From assembly GCA_900545265.1 (NCBI GenBank), contig UQYI01000002.1, positions 94,882-158,881 on the forward strand: DNA of 64,000 bases, in the 5' to 3' direction. Under the pieces are notes generated by a model, which was given only the letters and a program-made list of their open reading frames with translations, was not told where the DNA came from and did no database searches. Position 1 is the first letter of the stretch, and each line of letters opens with the position of its first letter. Shown piece by piece: positions 26,147-34,834 of this stretch. Source of the stretch: an uncultured Eubacteriales bacterium (GTDB lineage: Bacteria > Bacillota > Clostridia > Christensenellales > CAG-138). The position numbers and the translations under genes were made by a program.

Positions 26147-26890
26147 ATGAATCAGAATTACTTCTTCTTTACCAACCAGCTTAACGAAACGGAAACACGG
26201 GTCATTACCAGCATTCTGGGGCATATAGAAAATAACGAGTCCAAAATCAGCATCGCCCAGATCGCAGCGGAGAACTATGTTTCCACCTCCTTTATCGTTA
26301 AGATGTGCAAGCGGTTGGGCTACAGCGGATATACGGACTTTGTGTATCACCTTTCCAGCAAGCGGGAAGCGCCCCGGGCGCTGGATGCTCTGGATCTGGG
26401 GCATCTGCTGGATAATTACTCTCAGGAGGATGTGCGCACCTTTCTGGGCTACCTGCGGGAATACCGGAACCGGAAGATCTTTGTGGTGGGCGCCGGGTTT
26501 GCCGATATGATCGCCGTATACATGACCCAGCGCATGGCTGTCAGCGGCTTTATGGTGTTCAGCCATGTACATTTTTACGACTACATGGTGTTCAAAAAGA
26601 GCAACGCCTCCCTGATGGAGTCCAACATAGAACCTTCCCTGATCATCGCCATTTCCCAGAGCGGCGAAACGGAAGTGGTCATCAACGATATCAAACGGGC
26701 CCGGCAGCATGGCTTTCGGGTGGCCTGCTTTACCCGCACCCCCGCCTCCACGCTGGCTGCCCTTTCCGATGTGACCTTTCTGGTGGACAAGTCCGATCAG
26801 GTGCTCCTTTCCCCGGTGCCAAACCCCTTTTTCGGCAAGGTGATCCTGGCTTTTGAAGAATTGCTGGGACTGTATTTCCGCCAGGAATAG
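26147..26890 (+). CDS. RpiR/MurR-family regulator with SIS domain
   Basis: A 247-residue regulator. The N-terminal HTH_6 domain (residues about 15-80) contains IAQIAAENYVSTSFIVKMCKRLGYSGY. The SIS domain (about 95-235) holds VVGAGFADMIA and the sugar-phosphate-binding ISQSGETEVVI loop. Such proteins sense phosphorylated sugars. It precedes the ABC importer and phosphatase operon, and a 7-bp inverted repeat flanking the next promoter is a plausible binding site. Confidence 0.88.
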   Translation: MNQNYFFFTNQLNETETRVITSILGHIENNESKISIAQIAAENYVSTSFIVKMCKRLGYSGYTDFVYHLSSKREAPRALDALDLGHLLDNYSQEDVRTFLGYLREYRNRKIFVVGAGFADMIAVYMTQRMAVSGFMVFSHVHFYDYMVFKKSNASLMESNIEPSLIIAISQSGETEVVINDIKRARQHGFRVACFTRTPASTLAALSDVTFLVDKSDQVLLSPVPNPFFGKVILAFEELLGLYFRQE

Positions 26891-26942
26891 CAGTATTTTT
26901 TTTAGGCATCCTGATAAAATTTCGTACAAAGTTTTTACGCAA

Positions 26943-26995
26943 GCGTGCATTTTTTTCAAAACCCGGCGTGCTATACTCTAATCAGAGCAGCACGC
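26943..26995 (+). promoter_or_regulatory. Promoter and operator of the phosphoester-importer operon
   Basis: TATACT at 26972-26977 with an upstream TG is an extended -10. It is enclosed by the inverted repeat GCGTGCT (26966-26972) and AGCACGC (26989-26995); a further GCGTGC half-site lies at 26943-26948. The -35 region is weak, so activation or tight repression is likely. The RpiR protein encoded upstream is the obvious candidate regulator. Confidence 0.6.
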
Positions 26996-27018
26996 TGATT
27001 TTATTGTAGGAGAGAGCC

Positions 27019-27816
27019 ATGGGCCTGGATATTCGCACCGTACTTTTTGATCTGGACGGCACCATCTATCAGAACCTGACCTTTAACCGGATCTATATCC
27101 GCAATCTTACCGCCGGCACTCCCCTTGCCTCCTGGCAGGAATCCCTGCTGGCCTATACGGAAGAAGTGTTTGCCGGACGCCGTCTGATCATGAACCGTGC
27201 CTACAGCACGCTGCCCCTGCCCGCTCCCGATCCGGAAAGCTACTTTGCCGCACTGGAAGGGGCTCTGCTCCCCGATCTTTCCTATGAAGAGCTGCTGCAG
27301 CAGGAACACTGCCTGTTTCTGGGCGATGCCTGGGCCGTGCTAGCCCTGCTGGGCAAGACGCTGGGGCTGCTGGAAGGGCCCCGTCTGGATGCCGTATACC
27401 GCATGTCCCGCCGGGATATGAGCCAGGAGGGCATGGAAGGGGACAAAAAACTCCGGGACGCCATCATTCGCCTGGGAAAGCGGTGTGAGACGGTTCTGGT
27501 CAGCAACTCCTATGAGGATACGGCCTGGGATTTTCTCTGCCAGCTGGGATATGACGGGATCTTTTCCCGCTGCTGTTTTTCTGCCGGAAAGCCCAGCGGG
27601 CTGGAAAAGGCGCTCAACGACATGGAGCCCGGGATCCTGCAGGAACCCCGCCGATTGCTGACCATCGGAGACCATGCCTTCAACGATCTTTTCCCGCTGG
27701 CCCGTTTGGGTGCCCGCACCCTGTGGGTAAACCCCTATCCTGCCATCCACAAGCCCCCATGCGATGGGGAAGTAGCCACCACAGGCGAACTTGCCGACTA
27801 TCTGGACAGGCTGTAA
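27019..27816 (+). CDS. HAD-superfamily hydrolase
   Basis: A 265-residue HAD phosphatase. Motif I DLDGT gives catalytic Asp11 and Asp13 (FDLDGTIYQN). Motif II is the VSNS Ser near residue 162, and motif IV is TIGDHAFNDLFP near residue 215. The cap is an inserted helical domain. It is the first gene after the operator, 39 bases before the lipoprotein of an ABC importer. This suggests it dephosphorylates an imported or derived metabolite. The substrate is unknown. Confidence 0.85.
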   Translation: MGLDIRTVLFDLDGTIYQNLTFNRIYIRNLTAGTPLASWQESLLAYTEEVFAGRRLIMNRAYSTLPLPAPDPESYFAALEGALLPDLSYEELLQQEHCLFLGDAWAVLALLGKTLGLLEGPRLDAVYRMSRRDMSQEGMEGDKKLRDAIIRLGKRCETVLVSNSYEDTAWDFLCQLGYDGIFSRCCFSAGKPSGLEKALNDMEPGILQEPRRLLTIGDHAFNDLFPLARLGARTLWVNPYPAIHKPPCDGEVATTGELADYLDRL

Positions 27817-27855
27817 CGGCCCCCGATAGCATATAAACAACGAAGGGAGAAACAC

Positions 27856-29208
27856 ATGAAAAGAATCATCAGCCTTATTCTGGCCCTGCTGATGCTGGCG
27901 GCTCTGGTTGCCTGCACCGCCAAGAACGACGGCACCGAAACCAAGGAACCCGCCAAGACGGAAGGCGAAACCAAGACGGAAGCCCCCGCCGCCCAGGAGG
28001 ACAAAAAGGACGAAGCCCCCGCTGAGCCCGTAGAGGTCGTCCTCTGGCACACCTACACCGATCATCACCAGGCCGCCCTGGAGCAGATCATTGCCGATTT
28101 CAACGCCTCTCAGAGTGAATACAAGGTTGTGGCGCAGAGCCAGCCTTACAGCGAGTGGGACGCCAAGCTCCTTCAGTCTGTAAGCACCGGCGTTGGCCCC
28201 GATATGTGCCCCATGTTCGCATCTGACGCCGTGGGCTACATGAACGAAGGCTATCTGTATGACATGACCTCCATCATCAACGAGACCATCCCCGATTTCA
28301 AAGAGCAGCTGGCCGCCGGCCTGTATGCCGAGATCACCCAGTGGGGCAACAGCTCCATTTATATGATGCCCGTGACCATGACCAGCGAAGTGCTTTACTA
28401 CAACAAGACCTGGCTGGATGAACTGGGCATTTCCGTTCCCACCACCTGGACCGAAGTGGAAGCAGCCGCCAAGGCCATCCATGAGAAGTACGGCGTAGCG
28501 GGCTTCGGCACCGACTCCATCACCGATACCTTCCAGGGCTGGCTCATGCAGTCCGGCAGCCAGTACATCGATGTTGCCAGCAAGCAGATCGCTCTGAACG
28601 AAGAAACCGCTCTGAAGTACCTGAACTGGTTTGCCGATGGTGTTAAGGGAGACTACTTCCGTCTGGTGGGCGAAGACTACTACTTCTCCAACCCCTTCGG
28701 CTCTGAGGCCGTGGGCATGTACGTTGGCTCTGCCGCCGGTGTGGACTATGCCGCCGGTGCCATCCCCGCCGAAGGCGAGGCCGGTCACTTTGAGATGGGC
28801 GTTGCGCCCCTCCCCCAGGAAGGCCCCGTTAAGTATATCTCCAGCTGGGGTTCCACCTATGTATGCCTGAGCAAGGACGAAGCCCATGCCAAGGGCGTGG
28901 CCGCCTTCATCAAGTACTTCACCTCCAAGGAAGTCCTCCCCGGCTGGGCCAAGAGCTTCGGCGCCGTTCCCGCCCGGAAGGAATCCATGGAATCCGAAGA
29001 CTTCCAGGCCTATGCCGCCGAGAACAAGGCCGTCAAGGCACTGGTAGAGGAGTTTGACTACATCAACTACCTCCCCGCCGTAGCCGGTGCCGCCACCGTG
29101 CGTACCGAGATCGACAAAATGGTGCAGTCCGTGGTTCTGGGTCTCAGCGATGCCAAGACCGCTTATGACGCCTTTGTGGCCGCTTCCAACGCCGCTCTCA
29201 ACGACTAA
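27856..29208 (+). CDS. CUT1-type ABC transporter substrate-binding lipoprotein
   Basis: A 450-residue family 1 extracellular solute-binding protein. A lipoprotein signal peptide ends at Cys20 (LAALVAC), then an Ala/Glu/Lys-rich linker runs to about residue 55. The binding domain begins EVVLWHTYTDHHQAALEQ and contains the family features of UgpB/MalE-like proteins (VGPDMCPMFASDAVGY, EVLYYNKTWLDELGI, MYVGSAAGV, TSKEVLPGWAKS). It delivers a ligand to the two permeases and the ATPase encoded downstream. Codon use is strongly biased, as in a highly expressed gene, and a terminator follows, so more of it is probably made than of the permeases. The ligand is probably a sugar or sugar/nucleoside phosphate, judging from the neighbours. 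Confidence 0.92.
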   Translation: MKRIISLILALLMLAALVACTAKNDGTETKEPAKTEGETKTEAPAAQEDKKDEAPAEPVEVVLWHTYTDHHQAALEQIIADFNASQSEYKVVAQSQPYSEWDAKLLQSVSTGVGPDMCPMFASDAVGYMNEGYLYDMTSIINETIPDFKEQLAAGLYAEITQWGNSSIYMMPVTMTSEVLYYNKTWLDELGISVPTTWTEVEAAAKAIHEKYGVAGFGTDSITDTFQGWLMQSGSQYIDVASKQIALNEETALKYLNWFADGVKGDYFRLVGEDYYFSNPFGSEAVGMYVGSAAGVDYAAGAIPAEGEAGHFEMGVAPLPQEGPVKYISSWGSTYVCLSKDEAHAKGVAAFIKYFTSKEVLPGWAKSFGAVPARKESMESEDFQAYAAENKAVKALVEEFDYINYLPAVAGAATVRTEIDKMVQSVVLGLSDAKTAYDAFVAASNAALND

Positions 29209-29222
29209 GCCCCTTTAATCCC

Positions 29223-29262
29223 GCCGGGGAGGTCCTTGCTGCAAAGGGCTTCCCCGGCTTTT
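29223..29262 (+). terminator. Partial terminator after the binding-protein gene
   Basis: GCCGGGGA/TCCCCGGC stem with a 20-base loop and TTTT tail within an otherwise continuous operon. It likely reduces expression of the downstream genes relative to the binding protein. Confidence 0.7.
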
Positions 29263-29301
29263 CCGAATTCTGATCCAAAAGACAAGGACACAGCTATACC
29301 C

Positions 29302-30741
29302 ATGGAAAAGCCATCCACCAGATTCATCCTGTATACAGGCCTGCGGACCATCGGCGGCGTCAACGCCTCCGTCTCCTATGGCCGGGACCGGGTGCTCTTT
29401 GAGTGCGGCGGGGCCTATGACCCTGCCACTGCCGTATATGACGGAAAAATTCTGGAGCGCCGCCGCCGCTGGATCTATGACGGGCTCCGTGCCGGGCTCA
29501 TGCCCCGGGTAGAGGGCCTGTACCGGCGGGAGGATCTTTTCGACCTGCCCCTGACCAGCGCCGAGGACTCCCCCTGGAACACCGCCGTATTCATCACCCA
29601 TCTGCACCTGGATCACATGGCCTATATGGGCGCCGTAGCGCCGGAGATCCCCGTATACCTGCACCCCGCCGCACAAAAGATAGAAGCGGCGCTGGAGGCA
29701 ACGGGCCGGGGCGTACCCACCGTTGGCAGGAACTATCAGGATCTGCTGCCCGGAGCCCCCATCCGTGTGGGACAGATCGAAGTGCTGCCCATCCTCTGCC
29801 GGGATACGGGCTATCGTGACTTTGCCTTTTTGATCACCACTCCCGACGGCACCATCCACTGGACGGGAGACCTGTGTCTTCACGGCATGGAAGCGGAACG
29901 CACCTTCCGCCAGGCGGATCTGCTGAAGGAGCGCGGCATAGACGTAATGCTGTGCGACTGCACCGCCTTTATGGACAGCGTTCTGCCCATGACCGTACCG
30001 GACAAAGATCCCAAAAAGATCCTGCCCAGCCGGGAAGTACCTCCGGGAATGCTTTCGGAGCAGGCCTATTATGAGGGGCTTTTTACCCATCTGGAAAAGG
30101 CTGCCGGTCTGGCGGTATTCAACTTTTATCAGCGGGAAACCGATGATGCGGCTCTGTTCATGGATTGGGCCCGGCGCACCGGGCGTAAATGCGTGTTTGA
30201 ACCGGACGCTGCCTATATTGTATGGAAATTCTTCGGCATCCGCCCCTATGTCTATTACCCGGACGATGCCCTGACGGAAGGCCAACGCCGGGAAGCCTGG
30301 GGACGGGAGCTGGCGGCAAATTCTCAGGTGGTCACCCCGGAAGATATTGCCCGGGATCCCCGCGGCTATCTGCTCCAGAACAGTTACGAACACATTATGG
30401 AGCTGTGGAGCCTCCCAGCGGAAAAAGGCGTGTATCTCCACGCCGACGGCATCCCCATCGGCGCTTTTGACCCGGCCTATGCCAATATGCGCCGGATCGT
30501 AGAGCGCACGGGTTTTGCCTACGTTACCTTCTTCTGTGAAAACTACTTTGGCCACGGGTATCCGGCCCAGGTCAAATGGTTTGTAGATCATGTAGACCCA
30601 AAGGTTCTCATCCCCTGCCACGGATATAACCCCGAGCGGCTGCTGCCCAATACCGGCGTGCAGCTGCTGCCGGAGCTGAACAAAGAATATATTCTCTGCG
30701 ACCACAAATTCTATCCTGCTGAAAAAGGAGCACGCCAATGA
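29302..30741 (+). CDS. Metallo-beta-lactamase-fold hydrolase
   Basis: A 479-residue MBL-fold enzyme. The HxHxDH zinc motif is THLHLDH at residues 100-105, the next His-containing loop is near 165-200, and HWTGDLCLHG provides the bridging Asp. A C-terminal VDPKVLIPCHGYNPERLLP contributes a late His. It resembles RNase J/beta-CASP-like or phosphodiesterase MBL proteins in length but lacks a clear nuclease context. The ATG at 29302 lies after the terminator; an in-frame TTG inside the terminator hairpin was rejected. It overlaps the next gene by 4 bases and has no signal peptide, so it acts in the cytoplasm. Confidence 0.82.
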   Translation: MEKPSTRFILYTGLRTIGGVNASVSYGRDRVLFECGGAYDPATAVYDGKILERRRRWIYDGLRAGLMPRVEGLYRREDLFDLPLTSAEDSPWNTAVFITHLHLDHMAYMGAVAPEIPVYLHPAAQKIEAALEATGRGVPTVGRNYQDLLPGAPIRVGQIEVLPILCRDTGYRDFAFLITTPDGTIHWTGDLCLHGMEAERTFRQADLLKERGIDVMLCDCTAFMDSVLPMTVPDKDPKKILPSREVPPGMLSEQAYYEGLFTHLEKAAGLAVFNFYQRETDDAALFMDWARRTGRKCVFEPDAAYIVWKFFGIRPYVYYPDDALTEGQRREAWGRELAANSQVVTPEDIARDPRGYLLQNSYEHIMELWSLPAEKGVYLHADGIPIGAFDPAYANMRRIVERTGFAYVTFFCENYFGHGYPAQVKWFVDHVDPKVLIPCHGYNPERLLPNTGVQLLPELNKEYILCDHKFYPAEKGARQ

Positions 30742-32030
30742 GCAAGGTACTGGTTTTCTGCATAGACGCCCTGTGCGCCTGCGATATTCCCTATATGGAA
30801 AAAATGCCCCACTTCGGTCCCTTCCTCAAGCGGGCAGCCCTGGTGGAAAAGATCCGCCCCGTATGGCCGGCTCTGACATACTGCTGCCACACCTCCATTC
30901 TCACCGGCTGCTATGTGGAGCGCCACGGCATCGTTCACAACGAAAATATGCATCGGGGCGGTCATCTGGGGGAACCCTGGTTCAGCATGAAACGGGACGT
31001 AAAAGTGCCTACCCTGCTGGACAGAGCCCGTGAAAAAGGCCTGACCACCTGTTCTTTGAGTTGGCCCGTTTCCGGCGGAGCGGACTATGATATGAATCTG
31101 CCCATGATCGTCCCTTACGGTTACACGGGCTACGAACCCGAGCAATACCTGCGTCACACCGCTACTCCCGCCCTGCTGGACAGATATTTCTATAAGCACG
31201 GCCGCTATCTCAAAGGGCCTGATCGGAGTCTGGATCTGTTTACCATGGCGTCGGCTCTGGATATTCTGGAGGATTACCCCCAGCCCGACATCATGCTGAT
31301 AAAGATGTGCGATCTGGACGGTGCCCGACATACCTGGGGCGTCCATCACGAAAAGGTGCTGGAGCAGCTGCGCAAGCATGACGAAGAATTCGGCAGCCTT
31401 ATGGAAGCTCTCCGACGGAAAGGCACGCTGGAAGAAACGGATGTAGTGATCCTGGGGGATCACGGGCAAACCAACGTAACGGATATCCTCCACCTTAACG
31501 TACTTTTCCGGCAGCAGGGGCTGCTGCGGATCCGCCCTGACGGCTCTCTGGATTCCTATGATGCCCTTGCCCGTTCCACGGGGCTGTGTGCCTATATCGA
31601 ATTGCGGGATCCTGCGGATACCGCCCTGAAAGAGCGGGTGCGCACCCTGCTGGAAAGCCTGAAGGAGGATCCGCGTTTTGCCCTGGCTTATGTACTGGAC
31701 CGGGAGCAGGCCAAAGCCCGTTACCATGTGGACGGCCCCTTTGACTTTATTGTGGAAAGCCGTTTGCCCATTGCCTTTGGGGAACGCATGGATCTGGAGG
31801 ATGTATACGGGGTCCGGTACCCGGGGGATCATAAAGTCGGCCCGGCCACCCACGGCGGCAGCCCGGAACGGGAAGAGCTGACCGCCTTTGCCGCCGCCGG
31901 ACCGGATATTGCTCCGGGGGTTCGTATCCCCTTGGGAAACATGGTGGATGAAGCCCCCACCATGGCCAGGATGCTGGGCTTTACCATGGAAGATACCGAC
32001 GGACAAATCATAGAAGGGATGTGGAAATGA
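30738..32030 (+). CDS. Alkaline-phosphatase-superfamily phosphodiesterase/pyrophosphatase
   Basis: A 430-residue member of the nucleotide pyrophosphatase/phosphodiesterase group. The metal-binding Asp is in VLVFCIDALC (residue 10). The nucleophile Thr lies in PALTYCCHTSILTG near residue 46, and the second metal site contains KMCDLDGARH and ILGDHGQTNV near residue 245. A late THGGSPERE provides a further His. No signal peptide is present, so the substrate must reach the cytoplasm. The start codon overlaps the MBL gene stop (ATGA), indicating translational coupling. Confidence 0.85.
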   Translation: MSKVLVFCIDALCACDIPYMEKMPHFGPFLKRAALVEKIRPVWPALTYCCHTSILTGCYVERHGIVHNENMHRGGHLGEPWFSMKRDVKVPTLLDRAREKGLTTCSLSWPVSGGADYDMNLPMIVPYGYTGYEPEQYLRHTATPALLDRYFYKHGRYLKGPDRSLDLFTMASALDILEDYPQPDIMLIKMCDLDGARHTWGVHHEKVLEQLRKHDEEFGSLMEALRRKGTLEETDVVILGDHGQTNVTDILHLNVLFRQQGLLRIRPDGSLDSYDALARSTGLCAYIELRDPADTALKERVRTLLESLKEDPRFALAYVLDREQAKARYHVDGPFDFIVESRLPIAFGERMDLEDVYGVRYPGDHKVGPATHGGSPEREELTAFAAAGPDIAPGVRIPLGNMVDEAPTMARMLGFTMEDTDGQIIEGMWK

Positions 32031-32031
32031 C

Positions 32032-33096
32032 ATGCAGGTAACCATCGACCATCTGACAAAACGCTTCGGCTCCACCACTGCGGTGAATGACCTGAGCCTT
32101 ACCATGGAGGACGGCACCCTGACCGCCCTGCTGGGCCCCTCCGGCTGCGGCAAGAGCACCATATTGAACATGCTCTCCGGCATTCTCCCCGTCACCGAAG
32201 GCAAGATCCTCTTTGACGGCAAGGATGTGACCGATCTGCCGCCGGAAAAGCGTAATGTGGGCCTGGTGTTCCAGAACTATGCCCTCTACCCCCATATGAC
32301 CGTACTGGAAAACATCTGCTTCCCCCTGGAGATCAAGCGGGTGCCCAAAAAACAGCGCATTGCCCGGGCCATGGAGCTGGCGGATCTGGTGCGCATCGGG
32401 GACTTTTTAAAGCGCAAGCCCGGGGAGCTTTCCGGCGGACAGCAGCAGCGGGTAGCTATTGCCCGGGCTCTGGCCAAAGAGCCTGCTCTTCTGCTGCTGG
32501 ATGAGCCCCTCTCCAATCTGGATGCCAAGCTCCGGGTGGAAATGCGGGAGGAGATCCTGCGTATCCAGCGGGCCAGCCGGGTGACCACCGTTTTCGTCAC
32601 CCACGATCAGGAGGAGGCCTCCTCTATCTCCGATACGGTGGTGCTGCTGAAGTTGGGCGTTCTCCAGCAGCTGGGTACCGCCCGCCAACTGTATGATCAG
32701 CCGTCCAACTATTTTGTGGCAGACTTCTTGGGAGCACCCCCTATCAACAAGCTCCGGGGCACGCTGGAGCAGAGCTGCTTCCGTTTTGAAAATACCTCTC
32801 TTACCTGTCCCGTAGCCCCCGTAAAGAATGTGCCCGACGGAACCCCTGTTATTCTGGCTCTGCGGGCCGAAAGCGTGCTGGTGCCTGCCGCCGGTGAGAG
32901 CCGCCTCATGACCACGGTGAAAGAGCGCTACTCTATCGGCAAGGATGAGCTTTCTGTTCTGGAAGCCGGCGGACAGCAGCTGCGGGCCTTTATCCCCGGA
33001 GATTATCCTCTGGAGCCCGGCCAGCAGCTGGAGATCGGGTTCAAAAAGCGGGGCTTCTTCCTCTTTGATGCACAAACGGGGGAACGGCTGCAATGA
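32032..33096 (+). CDS. ABC transporter ATP-binding protein (MsmK/UgpC type)
   Basis: A 354-residue CUT1 ATPase. Walker A GPSGCGKST is at 35-43, Q-loop FQNYALYPHM at 80-89, signature LSGGQQQR at 133-140 and Walker B LLLLDEPLSNLD near 155-165, with the switch His in VTHDQEE. The C-terminal 110 residues form the regulatory TOBE-like domain. It energises the two permeases encoded just downstream and starts one base after the preceding stop. The next gene overlaps its stop. Confidence 0.93.
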   Translation: MQVTIDHLTKRFGSTTAVNDLSLTMEDGTLTALLGPSGCGKSTILNMLSGILPVTEGKILFDGKDVTDLPPEKRNVGLVFQNYALYPHMTVLENICFPLEIKRVPKKQRIARAMELADLVRIGDFLKRKPGELSGGQQQRVAIARALAKEPALLLLDEPLSNLDAKLRVEMREEILRIQRASRVTTVFVTHDQEEASSISDTVVLLKLGVLQQLGTARQLYDQPSNYFVADFLGAPPINKLRGTLEQSCFRFENTSLTCPVAPVKNVPDGTPVILALRAESVLVPAAGESRLMTTVKERYSIGKDELSVLEAGGQQLRAFIPGDYPLEPGQQLEIGFKKRGFFLFDAQTGERLQ

Positions 33097-34010
33097 GCGC
33101 CTATAAAAAGATGAAGCAGGACCGCCAGAAGCTTACGGCCAAAACTTTTTATGAGCCGTTTCTGTTTCTGCTGCCCTTTCTGCTGGGGATAGCGGTATTC
33201 ACCCTGTACCCCTTTGTCAACGTCATCCTGATCTCCTTTAAGGAAGGTTACAAGATGCTCACCCGGGAATTTACCGCCTGGGGATTCAAAAACTATGAGG
33301 ACGTTATAAGCGATCCCAACTTCTTGAACGGATTGAAAAATACCGCTCTGTATACCCTGTTCGTAGTGCCCATCGCCACGGCTCTGTCTTTGTTCATTGC
33401 CAATATGCTCAACAAGGACATCCGCCTCAAGGGTCTGTTTCAAACCTGCTACTTCCTGCCCATGGTCACCTCCATCACGGCGGTGGGGCTGGTGTGGAAA
33501 TGGCTGTTCAACTATGACTACGGCCTGATCAACTACCTGATCACTCTTTTCGGCGGCACGGCCATCAACTGGCTGAACAACCCTGTTTATAATCTGCCGG
33601 CCCTGATCCTTTACGGCATATGGAGCATGATCCCCTTTACCACGATCCTGCTGCTGGCGGGCTTTCAGAACGTGAACCCCCAATACTGCACTGCCGCCCG
33701 GGTAGACGGAGCCAAGGAAGGGCTGATCTTCCGGCGCATTACCCTGCCGCTGATCGCCCCCACCATTGGTCTGACCCTGATCGTGAACATGATCTCCGCT
33801 TCCAAGGTCTTTTCCGAGCTGTTTCCTCTGTTCAACGGGCAGCCGGGTACGGCCTATTCCCTGTACACGGTAGTGTATTACCTGTATGACCAGTTCTATG
33901 TCAAGTGGAAGCTAGGCCGGGCCGCCGCCAGTGCGGTGATCCTGTTTGCCATCGTTCTGGTCTTGACCATGATACAGCTGTTTATCCAGCGGAAATGGAA
34001 GAATTACTGA
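33093..34010 (+). CDS. CUT1 ABC transporter permease (UgpA/MalF-like)
   Basis: A 305-residue permease with about six transmembrane helices. The EAA-type loop that contacts the ATPase reads CTAARVDGAKEGLIFRRITLPLIAP near residue 205. The N-terminus LPFLLGIAVFTLYPFVNV is characteristic of the first helix of the sugar-type permeases. It overlaps the ATPase gene by 4 bases and is followed 2 bases later by the second permease. Confidence 0.92.
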   Translation: MSAYKKMKQDRQKLTAKTFYEPFLFLLPFLLGIAVFTLYPFVNVILISFKEGYKMLTREFTAWGFKNYEDVISDPNFLNGLKNTALYTLFVVPIATALSLFIANMLNKDIRLKGLFQTCYFLPMVTSITAVGLVWKWLFNYDYGLINYLITLFGGTAINWLNNPVYNLPALILYGIWSMIPFTTILLLAGFQNVNPQYCTAARVDGAKEGLIFRRITLPLIAPTIGLTLIVNMISASKVFSELFPLFNGQPGTAYSLYTVVYYLYDQFYVKWKLGRAAASAVILFAIVLVLTMIQLFIQRKWKNY

Positions 34011-34011
34011 T

Positions 34012-34830
34012 ATGAGCAAGCCAAAAAAAGTTCTTATCTATACGGCGCTGAGCATCGGGGCCCTGATCATGCTTTTCCCCTTTGTGTGGATGCTTCTTTC
34101 CAGCCTGAAAACGGCGGCAGAGGTGAATACTACGCCTCCCACCTTTTTCCCGGCCCGGGCCACCTGGGAAAACTATGTCTATGCCTTTGAAAAGGCTCCC
34201 TTTCTTATCTATTTCCGCAACTCGGTGATCGTAACGGTGGTATGCGTGGCCTGCACGCAGTTCTCCACCATTCTGGCTGCTTTTGCCTTTTCCAGGCTGA
34301 AGTTCCCGGGGCGGGATATTCTCTTTTCCCTGCTGCTTTCCATGATGATGATCCCCTTTGAGATGCTCATCATCACCAACTACCAGACCATCGTCGACTG
34401 GGGCCTGGTGGATACCCTGGCCGCCCTGGTGATCCCCTTTACCTCCAGCGTGTTCTACACCTATATTCTGCGGAACTTCTTCCTCTCCATTCCGGACAGT
34501 CTGTACTGGTCCGCCCGGGTGGACGGCACCTCCAACTGGCAGTATCTTTGGCGGATCATGGTGCCCATGGCCAAACCGGCTCTGGTGACCATCGGTATTC
34601 TCAATGCCATTGCCTGCTGGAACAGTTTCCTCTGGACGGTCATGGCGACCAACAAGACCGAGGTGCGCACCCTGCCTTTTGGTCTGTACGCCTTTATGTC
34701 TTCCAGCGGTATCCGCTACGAGCGGCTTATGGCCGCCGCCACCATTGTGGTGCTGCCCATGATCCTGCTGTTCATCTGCTTCCGCAAGCAGATCGTCACC
34801 GGGGTCAGCCGGGGCGGTCTGAAAGGGTGA
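34012..34830 (+). CDS. CUT1 ABC transporter permease (UgpE/MalG-like)
   Basis: A 272-residue permease with about six transmembrane helices. The EAA loop YWSARVDGTSNWQYLWRIMVPMAKPA is near residue 165, and the family's FPFVWMLLSSLK follows the first helix. It pairs with the preceding permease to form the transmembrane channel. It ends 5 bases before a nucleotidase-like gene, so the operon continues. Confidence 0.92.
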   Translation: MSKPKKVLIYTALSIGALIMLFPFVWMLLSSLKTAAEVNTTPPTFFPARATWENYVYAFEKAPFLIYFRNSVIVTVVCVACTQFSTILAAFAFSRLKFPGRDILFSLLLSMMMIPFEMLIITNYQTIVDWGLVDTLAALVIPFTSSVFYTYILRNFFLSIPDSLYWSARVDGTSNWQYLWRIMVPMAKPALVTIGILNAIACWNSFLWTVMATNKTEVRTLPFGLYAFMSSSGIRYERLMAAATIVVLPMILLFICFRKQIVTGVSRGGLKG

Positions 34831-34834
34831 TTCC

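Noticed and set aside
29236..29301. TTG start for the MBL-fold gene
   Set aside because: The TTG and its apparent ribosome site lie inside a clear terminator hairpin; the ATG at 29302 is more credible.
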